From positions 310,001 through 374,000 of the forward strand of contig NZ_FMAD01000004.1 in NCBI RefSeq assembly GCF_900094595.1: a stretch of 64,000 bases of DNA, written 5' to 3'. This DNA is from Cupriavidus alkaliphilus. GTDB lineage: Bacteria; Pseudomonadota; Gammaproteobacteria; Burkholderiales; Burkholderiaceae. Shown here piece by piece: positions 8,828-17,084 of this stretch. A program made the position numbers and the translations under genes. The stretch's first letter is position 1; each line of letters opens with the position of its first letter. Below the pieces are notes generated by a model. The model was not told the origin of the DNA. It saw only the letters and a program-made list of their open reading frames with translations, and did not search any database.

Positions 8828-10144
8828 ATGGCAACCCATGACATTGCCCTCGACGCGCTTGCCCGCGACGCGGTGCGCTACACGCTGCCGCTGTACGAAA
8901 TGGCGCGCATGCGCGCCGCCACCTGTCCGCGCCGCGACAGCGCCGGCACCTTTGCCGGGGACGGCCCCGATTCCACGCTGCGCTGGATCAACACCGTCAC
9001 GCACGTGCGCGCGCTGCTCGGCCCGCAGCACCGGCAGGTCGTCACGCCGAACAACGACACGCTTTACACCAACGCCTGGCTCGACCTGTCGCGCGGCCCG
9101 CTGCTGCTGGACGTGCCCGACTGTCACGGCCGCTACTACGTGCTGGGGCTGCTCGACGCCTATACCAACCCGTTCGGCTACATCGGCACCCGCACCACCG
9201 GCACCCAAGGCGGCACCTGGCTGCTGCACGGGCCGGCCTGGCGCGGCGAAGTGCCCGCCGGCGCCACGCCGCTGCCCTGCCCCACCGATGCGGTCTGGAT
9301 CATCGGCCGTATCCTGGCCGACGGCGAAGCCGACCTGGCCGGCGCGCATGCCTTGCAGGACGGCATCCGCCTGCGCCGCCCCGACGGCACCGCTGCCGCC
9401 AGCGTGATCGACGCCGGCATGCACGCCGGCGAGCGGCCGGGCGATCCCGACCGCTACGCCGCCATCGTCGGGCGCATGCTGGCCGACAACCCGCCGCCCG
9501 CCGCCGAAGCGGACCTGGTGCGCAGCTTCGCCGCCGCCGGCATCGGCAGCGCAACGCCGCTGACGCAGGCGCAACGCACCGCGCTGGCTGCGGCACTGGC
9601 GCAGGTCGATGCAGAACTGGCCGCGCCCAGGGCTTCCGCGCTGGGCGGCGGCTGGTCGCTGCCGGTGGAAATCGGCACCTCGTTCGGCTCGCATTACGCG
9701 CTGCGCGCCGAGGTGGCGCGCAACTACATCGGCGCGCTGGGCATCGAGGAAGCCATGTACCTGATGGCCGATTGCGATGCCGACGGCCTGCCGCTGGACG
9801 GCACCCACCAGTACGAGCTGGTGTTCCCCGCGCACGGCTTGCCGCAGGTGGGCGCGTTCTGGTCGCTGACCCTGTATCGCAAGGCGGACTGCATGCTGGC
9901 GGAAAACCCGCTGCAGCGCTATTCGCTGGGCGACCGCTCGCCAGGCCTGCGCGCGGCGCCCGATGGCAGCCTGCGCATCGTGCTGGGCGCGCGCGGCCCG
10001 GCGGACCCCGCGGACGCCGGCAACTGGCTGCCTGCGCCGCCCGAACCGTTCTACGTGGCGTTGCGCCTGTACGTCCCCGGCAGCGCGCACCTGGATCGCA
10101 CCTTCCGCTACCCCGCCATCCGCCGCATCAAGGAAGCGTCATGA
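8828..10144 (+). CDS. DUF1254/DUF1214 domain protein, copy 2
   Basis: 438 aa, paralogue of the preceding gene. It shares the same landmarks: VTPNNDTLYTNAWLDLS, CHGRYYVLGLLDAYTNPF, HQYELVFPAHGLPQVGAFWS and the FYVALRLYVPG end. No signal peptide. A strong AAGGAG site lies eight bases before the start. It ends overlapping the first TctC gene by four bases, so the two proteins and the receptor are made together. The two copies differ clearly throughout, so this is an old duplication and possibly a heteromeric pair; that is an inference. Confidence 0.85.
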   Translation: MATHDIALDALARDAVRYTLPLYEMARMRAATCPRRDSAGTFAGDGPDSTLRWINTVTHVRALLGPQHRQVVTPNNDTLYTNAWLDLSRGPLLLDVPDCHGRYYVLGLLDAYTNPFGYIGTRTTGTQGGTWLLHGPAWRGEVPAGATPLPCPTDAVWIIGRILADGEADLAGAHALQDGIRLRRPDGTAAASVIDAGMHAGERPGDPDRYAAIVGRMLADNPPPAAEADLVRSFAAAGIGSATPLTQAQRTALAAALAQVDAELAAPRASALGGGWSLPVEIGTSFGSHYALRAEVARNYIGALGIEEAMYLMADCDADGLPLDGTHQYELVFPAHGLPQVGAFWSLTLYRKADCMLAENPLQRYSLGDRSPGLRAAPDGSLRIVLGARGPADPADAGNWLPAPPEPFYVALRLYVPGSAHLDRTFRYPAIRRIKEAS

Positions 10145-11121
10145 ACCGAACCGCAGTCTTCGCCCGGGCCGTGCTGACGGCCAGCGTGGCCGTGCTGTGC
10201 CTGGGCGGCCAGGCGCAGGCGCAAACCTATCCGTCGCGGCCGGTCAAGCTGGTGTCGCCCTACGGCGCGGGCGGCTCCAACGATATCTCGGCGCGTATCC
10301 TCGCCGACGCGCTGGGCAGCAAGCTCGGCCAGCAGGTGGTGGTCGAGAACAAGCCCGGCGCCGGCACGCGCCTGGCCACGGAGCACGTGGCGCACGCCGC
10401 GCCGGACGGCTATACGCTGCTGTGGGCGGCCGCGCCCTTTGCCATCAACACCGCCGCCGGCATTGCGCAGCGCTACGATGTGCACAAGCACTTCGTCGCG
10501 GTGGGACCGCGCGTGCTGGGGCCGATCTTCCTGATCGTCAATGCCAATTCGCCGGCGCGCACGGTGGCGGACTTCGTACGCATGGCCAGGGAAAAGCCGG
10601 ACGGCGTGACGGTGGCCTCGCCGGGCGCGGGCTCCGGTCCGCACCTGACCGCCGAGCTGTTCGGGCAGGTCGGCAAGTTCAAGCTGCTGAGCGTCCACTA
10701 CCGCGGCGACGCCACCGCCTACACCGAACTGCTGGCGGGCCGAGCCGATGCCACGCTGACCGCCATTACCTCGGCGCTGCCCTTCATCAAGGCCGGCAAG
10801 CTGCGCGTGCTGGCAGTGGCCTCGGAACAGCGCACGCCGGTCTATCCGGATGCGCCCACCTTCGCCGAACAGGGCTATCCGGGCACGGTCGGCTACGGCT
10901 GGTTCGGGCTGGTCGCGCCGGCCGGCACGCCGCCCGCCGTCACCGAGCGGCTGAACCGCGAGGCGTCGGCCGTCCTGGCGGATGCGCAAACCCGCAGCAA
11001 GCTGCTTGGCCTGGGCCTGGAGCCGCATCCCGAGCGCGGCAGCGCGTTCTCGGCCTTCATCGACCAGGAGATCGGCAAGTGGGGCAAGCTGATCCAGGCC
11101 CGCGGCATCAAGCTGGACTAG
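10141..11121 (+). CDS. TctC/Bug-type solute-binding protein
   Basis: 326 aa. Signal peptide to about residue 28 (VLTASVAVLCLGGQAQAQ), then the family opening YPSRPVKLVSPYGAGGSNDISARILADALG and the VVVENKPGAG loop. These periplasmic proteins bind carboxylates and feed a TctAB permease; no permease is present nearby. The start at 10141 overlaps the stop of the DUF1254 gene (ATGA). It is followed by a second receptor gene, so the operon carries two different binding proteins. Confidence 0.92.
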   Translation: MNRTAVFARAVLTASVAVLCLGGQAQAQTYPSRPVKLVSPYGAGGSNDISARILADALGSKLGQQVVVENKPGAGTRLATEHVAHAAPDGYTLLWAAAPFAINTAAGIAQRYDVHKHFVAVGPRVLGPIFLIVNANSPARTVADFVRMAREKPDGVTVASPGAGSGPHLTAELFGQVGKFKLLSVHYRGDATAYTELLAGRADATLTAITSALPFIKAGKLRVLAVASEQRTPVYPDAPTFAEQGYPGTVGYGWFGLVAPAGTPPAVTERLNREASAVLADAQTRSKLLGLGLEPHPERGSAFSAFIDQEIGKWGKLIQARGIKLD

Positions 11122-11187
11122 CGTACGGGCGCACGGCGTCCGCGCAAGGCAAACCGTGACATCGCATCAACTGGAGACCTCGCCATC

Positions 11188-12210
11188 ATGAAGACCGTTG
11201 CCCGTTTTTCGCCGTGGCTGCGCGGCACGCTGCTGCAGGCCACTCTGCCCTGGCTCGGCGTCGCGGCGCTCGCCGTCGCACCCGTCGCCGCGCCGGCACA
11301 GGGCGCCTACCCGGCCAAGCCCATCCACCTGATCGTCGCCTATCCGCCGGGCGGCCTGACCGACACGCTGGCGCGCGCCGTCGGCGACGGCCTGTCGCGC
11401 CAGCTCGGCAAGACCGTGGTGGTCGAGAACAAGGGCGGCGCCGGGGGCATCATCGGCACCGACTATGTCGCCAAGGCGGCGCCGGACGGCTACACCCTGC
11501 TGATGACCATTCCGGGCCCGATCACTTCCAACCTGGCGCTGTACAAGAAGCTGCCCTACGATCCCCGCACCGACCTGCGCCCGGTCTCCGACATTGCCAC
11601 CGCGCGCACCGTGCTGGCGGTCAACAGCAGCGTGCCGGCCAAGACCGTCGCCGAGCTGCTGGCCTATGCCAAGGCCTCGCCCGGCAAGCTGCGCATGGGT
11701 TCATGGGGCGCGGGCACGCAGCCGCATACCATCCAGACCTATTTCGCCAGGCAATACCAGGTCGACATGCTGCACGTGCCCTACCGCGGCGAAGGGCCGA
11801 TGGTGACCGACCTGCTGGCCGGCCAGGTCAACGTGACGGTGGGCTCGGTGACCGCGCTCAAGCAGCATTTCGCCACCGGCAAGCTGCGTCCGCTGGCGGT
11901 CACCGGCACGCGGCGCGCACAGGCGCTGCCGGACGTGCCCACCTTCACCGAAGCCGGCTACGCCGACGAGCCGTTCCGGCTGACCGGTCCCATCACGCTG
12001 ATGGCGCCGGCAAAGACCCCGCCGGACATCATCGACCGCCTCGGCCGCGAGACCGCCAGCCTGATTGCCAGCGCCGACATGCAGCGGCGCATCGTGGACA
12101 TGGGCGCGGAACCGCTGGGCACCACGCCGGCGCAGGCCGAGGCGGCCTACAAGGCCTACCTGCCGGTAGTGCTGAAGCTGACCGCGGATACGGGCGTGAC
12201 GCTGGACTGA
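11188..12210 (+). CDS. TctC/Bug-type solute-binding protein
   Basis: 340 aa. Signal peptide with cleavage after about residue 36 (LAVAPVAAPAQG), then YPAKPIHLIVAYPPGGLTDTLARAVGD and VVVENKGGAGGIIGTDYVAK, both typical of the family. It is the last gene of the GntR-linked operon, 66 bases after the previous receptor and preceded by a GGAGACC site. It diverges widely from its neighbour, so the two probably differ in ligand. Confidence 0.92.
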   Translation: MKTVARFSPWLRGTLLQATLPWLGVAALAVAPVAAPAQGAYPAKPIHLIVAYPPGGLTDTLARAVGDGLSRQLGKTVVVENKGGAGGIIGTDYVAKAAPDGYTLLMTIPGPITSNLALYKKLPYDPRTDLRPVSDIATARTVLAVNSSVPAKTVAELLAYAKASPGKLRMGSWGAGTQPHTIQTYFARQYQVDMLHVPYRGEGPMVTDLLAGQVNVTVGSVTALKQHFATGKLRPLAVTGTRRAQALPDVPTFTEAGYADEPFRLTGPITLMAPAKTPPDIIDRLGRETASLIASADMQRRIVDMGAEPLGTTPAQAEAAYKAYLPVVLKLTADTGVTLD

Positions 12211-12277
12211 GGGCGGCGGCAGCCGCGTGATACAGTGCCCGAGACGCGGCACCCGGCCGCGCATGCCCCCCGCACGC

Positions 12278-12769
12278 ATGAAAACGCTGCTGATCGTCTA
12301 CCACACCATGACCGGCGGCACGCGCCAGATGGCCGCCGCCGCCGCGGATGCAGCACGCCGGCAGCCCGGCGTCACGGTCGTGCTCAAGACCGCCGCCGAG
12401 GCCGGCCCCGACGATGTGCTGGCCGCCGACGGCTACCTGTTTGCCAGCCCGGAAAACCTTGCCGCGCTCGCGGGCATGATGAAGGACTTCTTCGACCGCT
12501 GCTATTACCCCGCGCTGGACCGCATCAACGGCCGGCCCTACGCCGCCATGATCTGCGCCGGCAGCGATGGCCAGAATGCGCTGCGCCAGCTCGAGCGCAT
12601 CGCCACCGGCTGGCGCCTGAACCGCGTCGCGCCCGGGCTGATCGTCTGTACGCATGCCCAGACGCCGGAGCGCATCCTCGCCCCCAAGCAGATCGAAGCC
12701 GCCGACCTGGCGCGGTGCGCCGAGCTTGGCGAGGGGCTGGCCGCGGGACTGGGCCTGGGGGTGTTCTGA
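12278..12769 (+). CDS. flavodoxin-like / NAD(P)H-dependent oxidoreductase family protein
   Basis: 163 aa, starting MKTLLIVYHTMTGGTRQMA, a flavodoxin phosphate-binding loop (HTMTGGTRQM). It continues with a YLFASPENLAALAGMMKDFFDR segment, the usual strand and flavin-contacting turn. It should bind FMN and act as a small redox protein or flavoprotein subunit. The start was set at the internal ATG where the fold begins; an in-frame ATG at 12227 would add unsupported residues. No redox partner is encoded beside it. Confidence 0.8.
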   Translation: MKTLLIVYHTMTGGTRQMAAAAADAARRQPGVTVVLKTAAEAGPDDVLAADGYLFASPENLAALAGMMKDFFDRCYYPALDRINGRPYAAMICAGSDGQNALRQLERIATGWRLNRVAPGLIVCTHAQTPERILAPKQIEAADLARCAELGEGLAAGLGLGVF

Positions 12770-12852
12770 GGCCCTCCCGGCCATCGCACAACCAGGGCGC
12801 GGACCGGGAACGGGACTTGCACGTCCCAGGCATTCCTTTGCGGCCCCTTGCC

Positions 12853-13125
12853 ATGGACGACCCCGAAATTTCCGCTTCAGAAGCCCGGCGCGATCCGCTT
12901 GCCGGCACCGCGCGCGGCGTGATGCGCGTGGTCGACGCGCTGACGCAGACGGCGCTGGTGGTCGCCACCGCCACCCTCGCCTGGGCGCTGTGGCGCCGTT
13001 CCGATGCCTATGCGTGGTTCGGCGGGCTCGGCCCCGGCACCGCGGTGACGCTGGCGGTAGTGGTCACGCTGGTGGCGCTGCTGGGGGTCTGGATGGGCGT
13101 GCGCACCTGGCGGCGCGTAGGGTGA
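12853..13125 (+). CDS. small two-span membrane protein
   Basis: 90 aa. An acidic N-terminus (MDDPEISASEARRDPLAG) is followed by two hydrophobic spans (about residues 35-51 and 60-82) separated by SDAYAWFGGLGPG. The second ends at a basic tail, so the tail should be cytoplasmic. No named family is recognised. It lies on its own between the flavodoxin-like gene and an SDR. The frame is open well upstream, but the coding character begins at this ATG. Confidence 0.6.
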   Translation: MDDPEISASEARRDPLAGTARGVMRVVDALTQTALVVATATLAWALWRRSDAYAWFGGLGPGTAVTLAVVVTLVALLGVWMGVRTWRRVG

Positions 13126-13185
13126 TGCGTCGCTAATCCTTACAACGCCACAGTAAAAACTCGCCACAAACCCCGAGGAGATTCG

Positions 13186-14025
13186 GTGCCTGACACTTCG
13201 CTTCGCCGTACCGGCCTGCTAGCCGTCGTCACCGGAGCGTCCTCCGGTATCGGCTACGAGCTGGCGCGCTGCTGCGTGCGGCGCGGCTATGACCTGGTGA
13301 TTGCCGCGGACGAACCGCAGATCGAAATCGCCGGCAGGCAACTGCGCGACGAAGGCGCCGAAGTGACGGCGCTGCTGGCGGACCTGTCCACGCCCGACGG
13401 CGTCGAACAGGTATGCGCCGCGCTCGGCAGCCGCCGCGTCGACGTGCTGTGCGCCAATGCCGGCCGCGGGCTGGGCCATGCCTTCCTGGACCAGGACTTC
13501 GCAGCCATCCAGCGCGTGGTGGAGACCAACGTGACCGGCACCCTGCACCTGCTGCACCGGGTGGGGCAGATCATGCGCGCCCAGCACGAGGGGCGCATCC
13601 TGATCACGGGATCGATCGCCGGCTTCGTTCGCGGCACCTGCCAGGCCGTGTACAACGCGACCAAGGCCTTCCTGGATTCTTTCTCCTACGCGCTGCGGCA
13701 TGAGCTGCAGCACACCGGCGTGTCCGTCACCTGCCTGATGCCGGGGGCCACCGAAACCGATTTCTTCGAACGCGCGGACCTGCTCGATACCCGCCTCGGC
13801 CAGCAGAAAAAGGCCGATCCCGCCGAGGTGGCGCGGATCGGCTTCGATGCCATGATGCGCGGCGAGGGCGAGGTGGTGCCGGGCTGGCAGAACAAGCTGC
13901 GCGCCGCCATCGCCATGGTGACGCCCGCCGACGTGCTGGCCGAGCAGCATCGCCGCATGGCCGAGGCGCAGGACGCATCGGGGAGCGCCCCGGCAGCGCC
14001 GGCGGACAAGCCGCCGGCGCCGTAA
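13186..14025 (+). CDS. short-chain dehydrogenase/reductase
   Basis: 279 aa, GTG start with a GAGGAG site six bases before it. The cofactor loop TGASSGIGYEL, the NAG-type motif CANAGRG, the catalytic Ser in ITGSIAGF and YNATK (Tyr-x3-Lys) are all present, so the enzyme should be active. Acidic-residue placement after strand two (IAADEPQIE) favours NAD over NADP. The C-terminal tail is Ala/Pro-rich. The substrate is unknown; the nearby genes do not define a pathway. Confidence 0.88.
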   Translation: MPDTSLRRTGLLAVVTGASSGIGYELARCCVRRGYDLVIAADEPQIEIAGRQLRDEGAEVTALLADLSTPDGVEQVCAALGSRRVDVLCANAGRGLGHAFLDQDFAAIQRVVETNVTGTLHLLHRVGQIMRAQHEGRILITGSIAGFVRGTCQAVYNATKAFLDSFSYALRHELQHTGVSVTCLMPGATETDFFERADLLDTRLGQQKKADPAEVARIGFDAMMRGEGEVVPGWQNKLRAAIAMVTPADVLAEQHRRMAEAQDASGSAPAAPADKPPAP

Positions 14026-14032
14026 CTCCGCA

Positions 14033-14851
14033 TCAGCCCATGCGCGTGGTGCCGCCGGTGCTGTCGCGTCCCTGGCCGGGACCACCGCTGCCGGTTTCCA
14101 TGCCGCCCCCATAGCTGCTGGCGCTGGAGCCGGTGGCACTGCCTGAACTGCTGACGCCGCTGATGTGTCCCTGGCCGGAGCCGCCGGACTGCGCTCCCGA
14201 CTGCCCGCCAGACTGCGCCCCTTCGGTGATCCCCGATACGCCGAACGCGCCCGGCGCGCCCAGGCGCACCGCGTTATGGATTTCCTGCACGCCGAAGACA
14301 TCGTCGACGATGTCCTCGATGCAGTATTTCTGGCGCCGGTCGCGCACGTTGCCGGTCAGGCGCACCACGCCGCCCTGCACTTCGACTTCCACGTCGCGCA
14401 CATCGACATGGCGCGCGTGCGCGAGCCGTTCGCAGATGTCCTCGCGGATGCGCTCGTCGCTGCGCTGATAGCCCTTGGGGCCGACGCGGTCGCGCCCGCG
14501 TGGCATGTCGCGCGACGCATTGCCGCGGCTGTCGCCCCATTCGTCGCGCACTTCGCTGCCGCGGCGCCAGGCTTCATCCTCTTCCCACGGCGGGCGCCGG
14601 GCGGAGGTTTCCCAGACCCGCTGCGCCGGGCTGGAGCGGCCGCCGTAGTAGCCGGACTCGCGCACGTCGCTGTCGTGCCGCTGGCGGCCTTCATAGCGGC
14701 CTTCGCCGTAGTCGCGCGCGGGGCCGCCGCGCTGGCCATAGCGCCCCTCGCCGTAGCCGCGCGGGTTGTCGCCGCGATTGCGGCGCGATTCATCGGCGTC
14801 GCGGTCCTCGCGCCACCAGGAGCCGCCGCCTTCATTTCGGAATGGATGCAT
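14033..14851 (-). CDS. BON-domain protein with Arg/Gly-rich N-terminus
   Basis: 272 aa. Residues 1-128 are hydrophilic and rich in Arg, Gly, Asp and Tyr (GRYGQRGGPARDYGEGRY). Residues 131-197 form a BON domain (IREDICERLAHARHVDVRDV, GGVVRLTGNVRDRRQKY). The tail is Gly/Ser/Gln repeats. BON domains bind phospholipid or small ligands; proteins of this layout are common in Burkholderiales and often stress-induced. There is no signal peptide. The start at 14851 has a GGAGA site; the longer frame upstream lacks support. Confidence 0.82.
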   Translation of the reverse strand: MHPFRNEGGGSWWREDRDADESRRNRGDNPRGYGEGRYGQRGGPARDYGEGRYEGRQRHDSDVRESGYYGGRSSPAQRVWETSARRPPWEEDEAWRRGSEVRDEWGDSRGNASRDMPRGRDRVGPKGYQRSDERIREDICERLAHARHVDVRDVEVEVQGGVVRLTGNVRDRRQKYCIEDIVDDVFGVQEIHNAVRLGAPGAFGVSGITEGAQSGGQSGAQSGGSGQGHISGVSSSGSATGSSASSYGGGMETGSGGPGQGRDSTGGTTRMG

Positions 14852-15036
14852 CGCTGTCTCCAAGGGTTGAGCTTCCGGCGCGGCCCGGCGGGCCGCGCAG
14901 CCAGTCACCGGGGCGCAAGTTCCATACCATTGGCGGGCATGGAGGGCGGCACGCATGCCGCGCGCCCCGCACCAAAGCAAAGGCGGGCGCCACCGATAAA
15001 GGGCGCCCGCCGTTGTCACGCAACCGGGTTGCCGCG

Positions 15037-15240
15037 TCAGGCGGCCAGGGAAGTGAGGCCGTGCGGGGCATCGTCCTCTTCTTCATGCACGATCAACACG
15101 ACACCGCGCCGCTTGGCCGCGGCCATGCCGATGTTGACGGCGACGTCGCGGTCGTCGCATTGGACCAGGCCCTTGCGCGCGCTTTCGACCGTCAGTTCCC
15201 AGCCCTGCGCGGTCTGCCTGATCAGGAAGTTTGCAGCCAT
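15037..15240 (-). CDS. small DUF2188-like protein, 67 aa
   Basis: Starts MAANFLIRQTAQGWELTVES and continues to DVAVNIGMAAAKRRGVVLIVHEEED. The pattern of a short beta hairpin, one helix and a final strand with acidic end resembles DUF2188 proteins, but the match is by eye. An AGGGAG site precedes the start. It is monocistronic on the minus strand, divergent from the flhC-like gene. No function is assigned. Confidence 0.65.
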   Translation of the reverse strand: MAANFLIRQTAQGWELTVESARKGLVQCDDRDVAVNIGMAAAKRRGVVLIVHEEEDDAPHGLTSLAA

Positions 15241-15547
15241 GGGTTGCTCCCTGTCGTTGGTGTTCTTGCAGCGTAGCCCATGGGTAGAACCGTTAAATCG
15301 GCGTCTGTCCGATAGCGTGTGGGCGCTTCTCCTACAGTCGTCCTGGATGGCGTGCCGGACACCGACAAATTGCGCCAACAACAGACCGGGCAAATTTGAT
15401 GCCGTCGATCGTGGAATTGCGATTGTTGACAAGAATCACGGATATAAGCCGGCTGCGATCGAAGAATCGTCCTCCATCACGCAAAGCCGGACCCGGGACG
15501 CATGCGGACAGCGCCGCACCGTGACCCGCCCCGGGCAGGAGGAGACC
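15241..15547. other. intergenic region upstream of the flhC-like gene
   Basis: About 300 bases without a gene. A TTGACA sequence lies at 15426-15431 and a TATAAG sequence at 15443-15448, but the 11-base gap is too short for a standard sigma-70 promoter. The TTGTTGACAA stretch is partly symmetrical. A strong AGGAGGAGACC ribosome site ends the region. Confidence 0.4.
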
Positions 15548-16147
15548 ATGGACCCACACCCTCACGCCGCCGTTGGCGACCCCGCTGCGGCAGCTTCCCG
15601 CCCTTTACCTGCCCCCGCCCGCAAGAGCGTGCTGCACGACCTGGAACAAACCCGGCTCGCGATCGAGATGATCGGCCTGGGCGCGCGCCTGCAGGTGCTG
15701 GAGGCGGAGGTGTCGCTGCCGCGCGAGCGGCTGGCCCGCCTATACAAGGAGCTTTGCGGGGCGCCTCCGCCCAAGGGAATGCTGCCGTTCTCGACCGACT
15801 GGTTCCTGGGCTGGCGCCCCAACGCCCATGCCTCGATGCTGCTCGGCGCGTACTGCTTCATGATCCGTGCCGGCCACCTGGACGGCATCCGAGCCACGCT
15901 GGCCGGCTTTCGCATGTATCGCGAACACCTGAGCGTCACCGGCGAGGCCGCGCAGCTCAGCTTTACCCGCGCCTGGATGCTGGTCCGCTTCTATGAGCGC
16001 GGCATGCTGCGGCTGGCGCGCTGCCAGGGTTGCCGCGGCGAGTTCGTGGTGGGCGCCCACGATGCGCGCCAGCGCTATACCTGCGGCCTGTGCCTGCCGC
16101 CGGCACGCGCGGGCAAGTGTCGCAAACCCCGGGCCGCCGGCGCATGA
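15548..16147 (+). CDS. flhC: FlhC-like flagellar/transcriptional activator, without FlhD partner
   Basis: 199 aa. The C-terminal zinc site has four cysteines, C159-x2-C162 and C179-x2-C182, with the same 17-residue step between pairs as in enteric FlhC. The helical core (LAIEMIGLGARLQVLEAEVSLPRERLARLYKELCG, WFLGWRPNAHASM) is also FlhC-like. Normally FlhC needs FlhD to form the FlhD4C2 activator of class II flagellar genes. No flhD or flagellar gene is visible here. A very strong AGGAGGAGACC site precedes the start. Gene symbol is by homology; a diverged duplicate with another target set is likely. Confidence 0.88.
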   Translation: MDPHPHAAVGDPAAAASRPLPAPARKSVLHDLEQTRLAIEMIGLGARLQVLEAEVSLPRERLARLYKELCGAPPPKGMLPFSTDWFLGWRPNAHASMLLGAYCFMIRAGHLDGIRATLAGFRMYREHLSVTGEAAQLSFTRAWMLVRFYERGMLRLARCQGCRGEFVVGAHDARQRYTCGLCLPPARAGKCRKPRAAGA

Positions 16148-16259
16148 ACGCCGGTGCCGCAGCGGCTCCATTGTCTGCTGCCGCACAGTCCGGCCATCCG
16201 CACCCTTCCATGATGGATGCACCCGACCACCCCGCCCCCGGCGCATCCGGAGCCTCGCC

Positions 16260-16640
16260 ATGTTCAAGATCCCCATGCTCGGCAAGATGCTGGGCACCCC
16301 CGCGCCCGAGGCCAGCGGCAAGGCCCGCGCCGAGCCACCACCCGCCCCGCCCGGCACCGGCGCGCCGCGCAAGGGCATGCCGGAACAGCTTGCGCAGAAC
16401 CTCAAGACCCAGGGCGACGCCATGATCCAGTACGGCGCCCGGCTGCTGGTGATGCGCGAGATGCTGTGCGCCATGGCCGTGGCGCTGCCGCCCGATGCGC
16501 GCGCCAGCGCCCAGCGGCAGTTCCGGCAGCGCATCGACCAGTTGCTGTCGCTGACCGACGACCACGTGCTGCCGGCCGAATTCCACACGGCGCTGCTGGC
16601 CGAGGTCAATTACTACCTCGGCGAGCTGAAACAACGCTGA
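16260..16640 (+). CDS. hypothetical protein, 126 aa
   Basis: The N-terminal 45 residues are Pro/Ala-rich. The rest is helical (QLAQNLKTQGDAMIQYGARLLVMREMLCAM, then QRQFRQRIDQLLSLTDDHVLPAEFHTALLAEVNYYL). No signal peptide, transmembrane span or named motif. A CCGGAGCC site lies before the ATG. It follows the flhC-like gene on the same strand after about 110 bases and may be co-transcribed. No function proposed. Confidence 0.65.
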   Translation: MFKIPMLGKMLGTPAPEASGKARAEPPPAPPGTGAPRKGMPEQLAQNLKTQGDAMIQYGARLLVMREMLCAMAVALPPDARASAQRQFRQRIDQLLSLTDDHVLPAEFHTALLAEVNYYLGELKQR

Positions 16641-17084
16641 CGGCACCGCGCCCTGCGCGTTGCCTCGGGCGGTTTTTGCTGCCAGGCCGCGCCGTGCCCT
16701 CACCAGCCCCTCGCTATCCTGCGCCATGGGGTTGCGCAACCGGCATCTGTTGCCGGTTTGATACCGGTCGTAACTGCCGTTCCTGGCCCCCTGCCATCGT
16801 GCTACAGTGCGCCCTCAGCACAAAGCTGCGCAGCGACGCATAGCGCACTCCAGCGGCCCGCAACAGGCTGCCGCACGGGATGGCGCGCCAGCGTGGCTTC
16901 CCCGCTTTGTCGCCCCGACGCGCACACGGTGCGCACCAGGCGCCGGCATGTGCCGGGAGCCGGCCCTTGCTCTTCGCGCCTTCCCCGCGCCCGCCGCCCG
17001 CCACCCGCGTGGCGCCGAACCATTGCCGCGCAGCCGCCTGCTCCCGGGGCCGCCCCGGACGTCGCTGCCGCCCCCAGGATCTTC
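16641..17084. other. intergenic region between the 126-aa gene and the acyltransferase
   Basis: A GC-rich hairpin (CGCGC-CCT-GCGCG) followed by GGTTTTTGC lies just after the upstream stop, at about 16650-16680, and may be a weak terminator. The rest shows only GC-rich frames with no coding features. A promoter was not identified. Confidence 0.35.

Noticed and set aside
6920..10090. Very long open frame on the minus strand opposite the DUF1254 and acyl-CoA synthetase genes
   Set aside because: An antisense effect of high-GC codon use; the protein text is low in complexity and no ribosome site exists, while the plus strand holds recognisable families.
15426..15448. TTGACA and TATAAG as a promoter for the flhC-like gene
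   Set aside because: The 11-base spacing is too short for a sigma-70 promoter.
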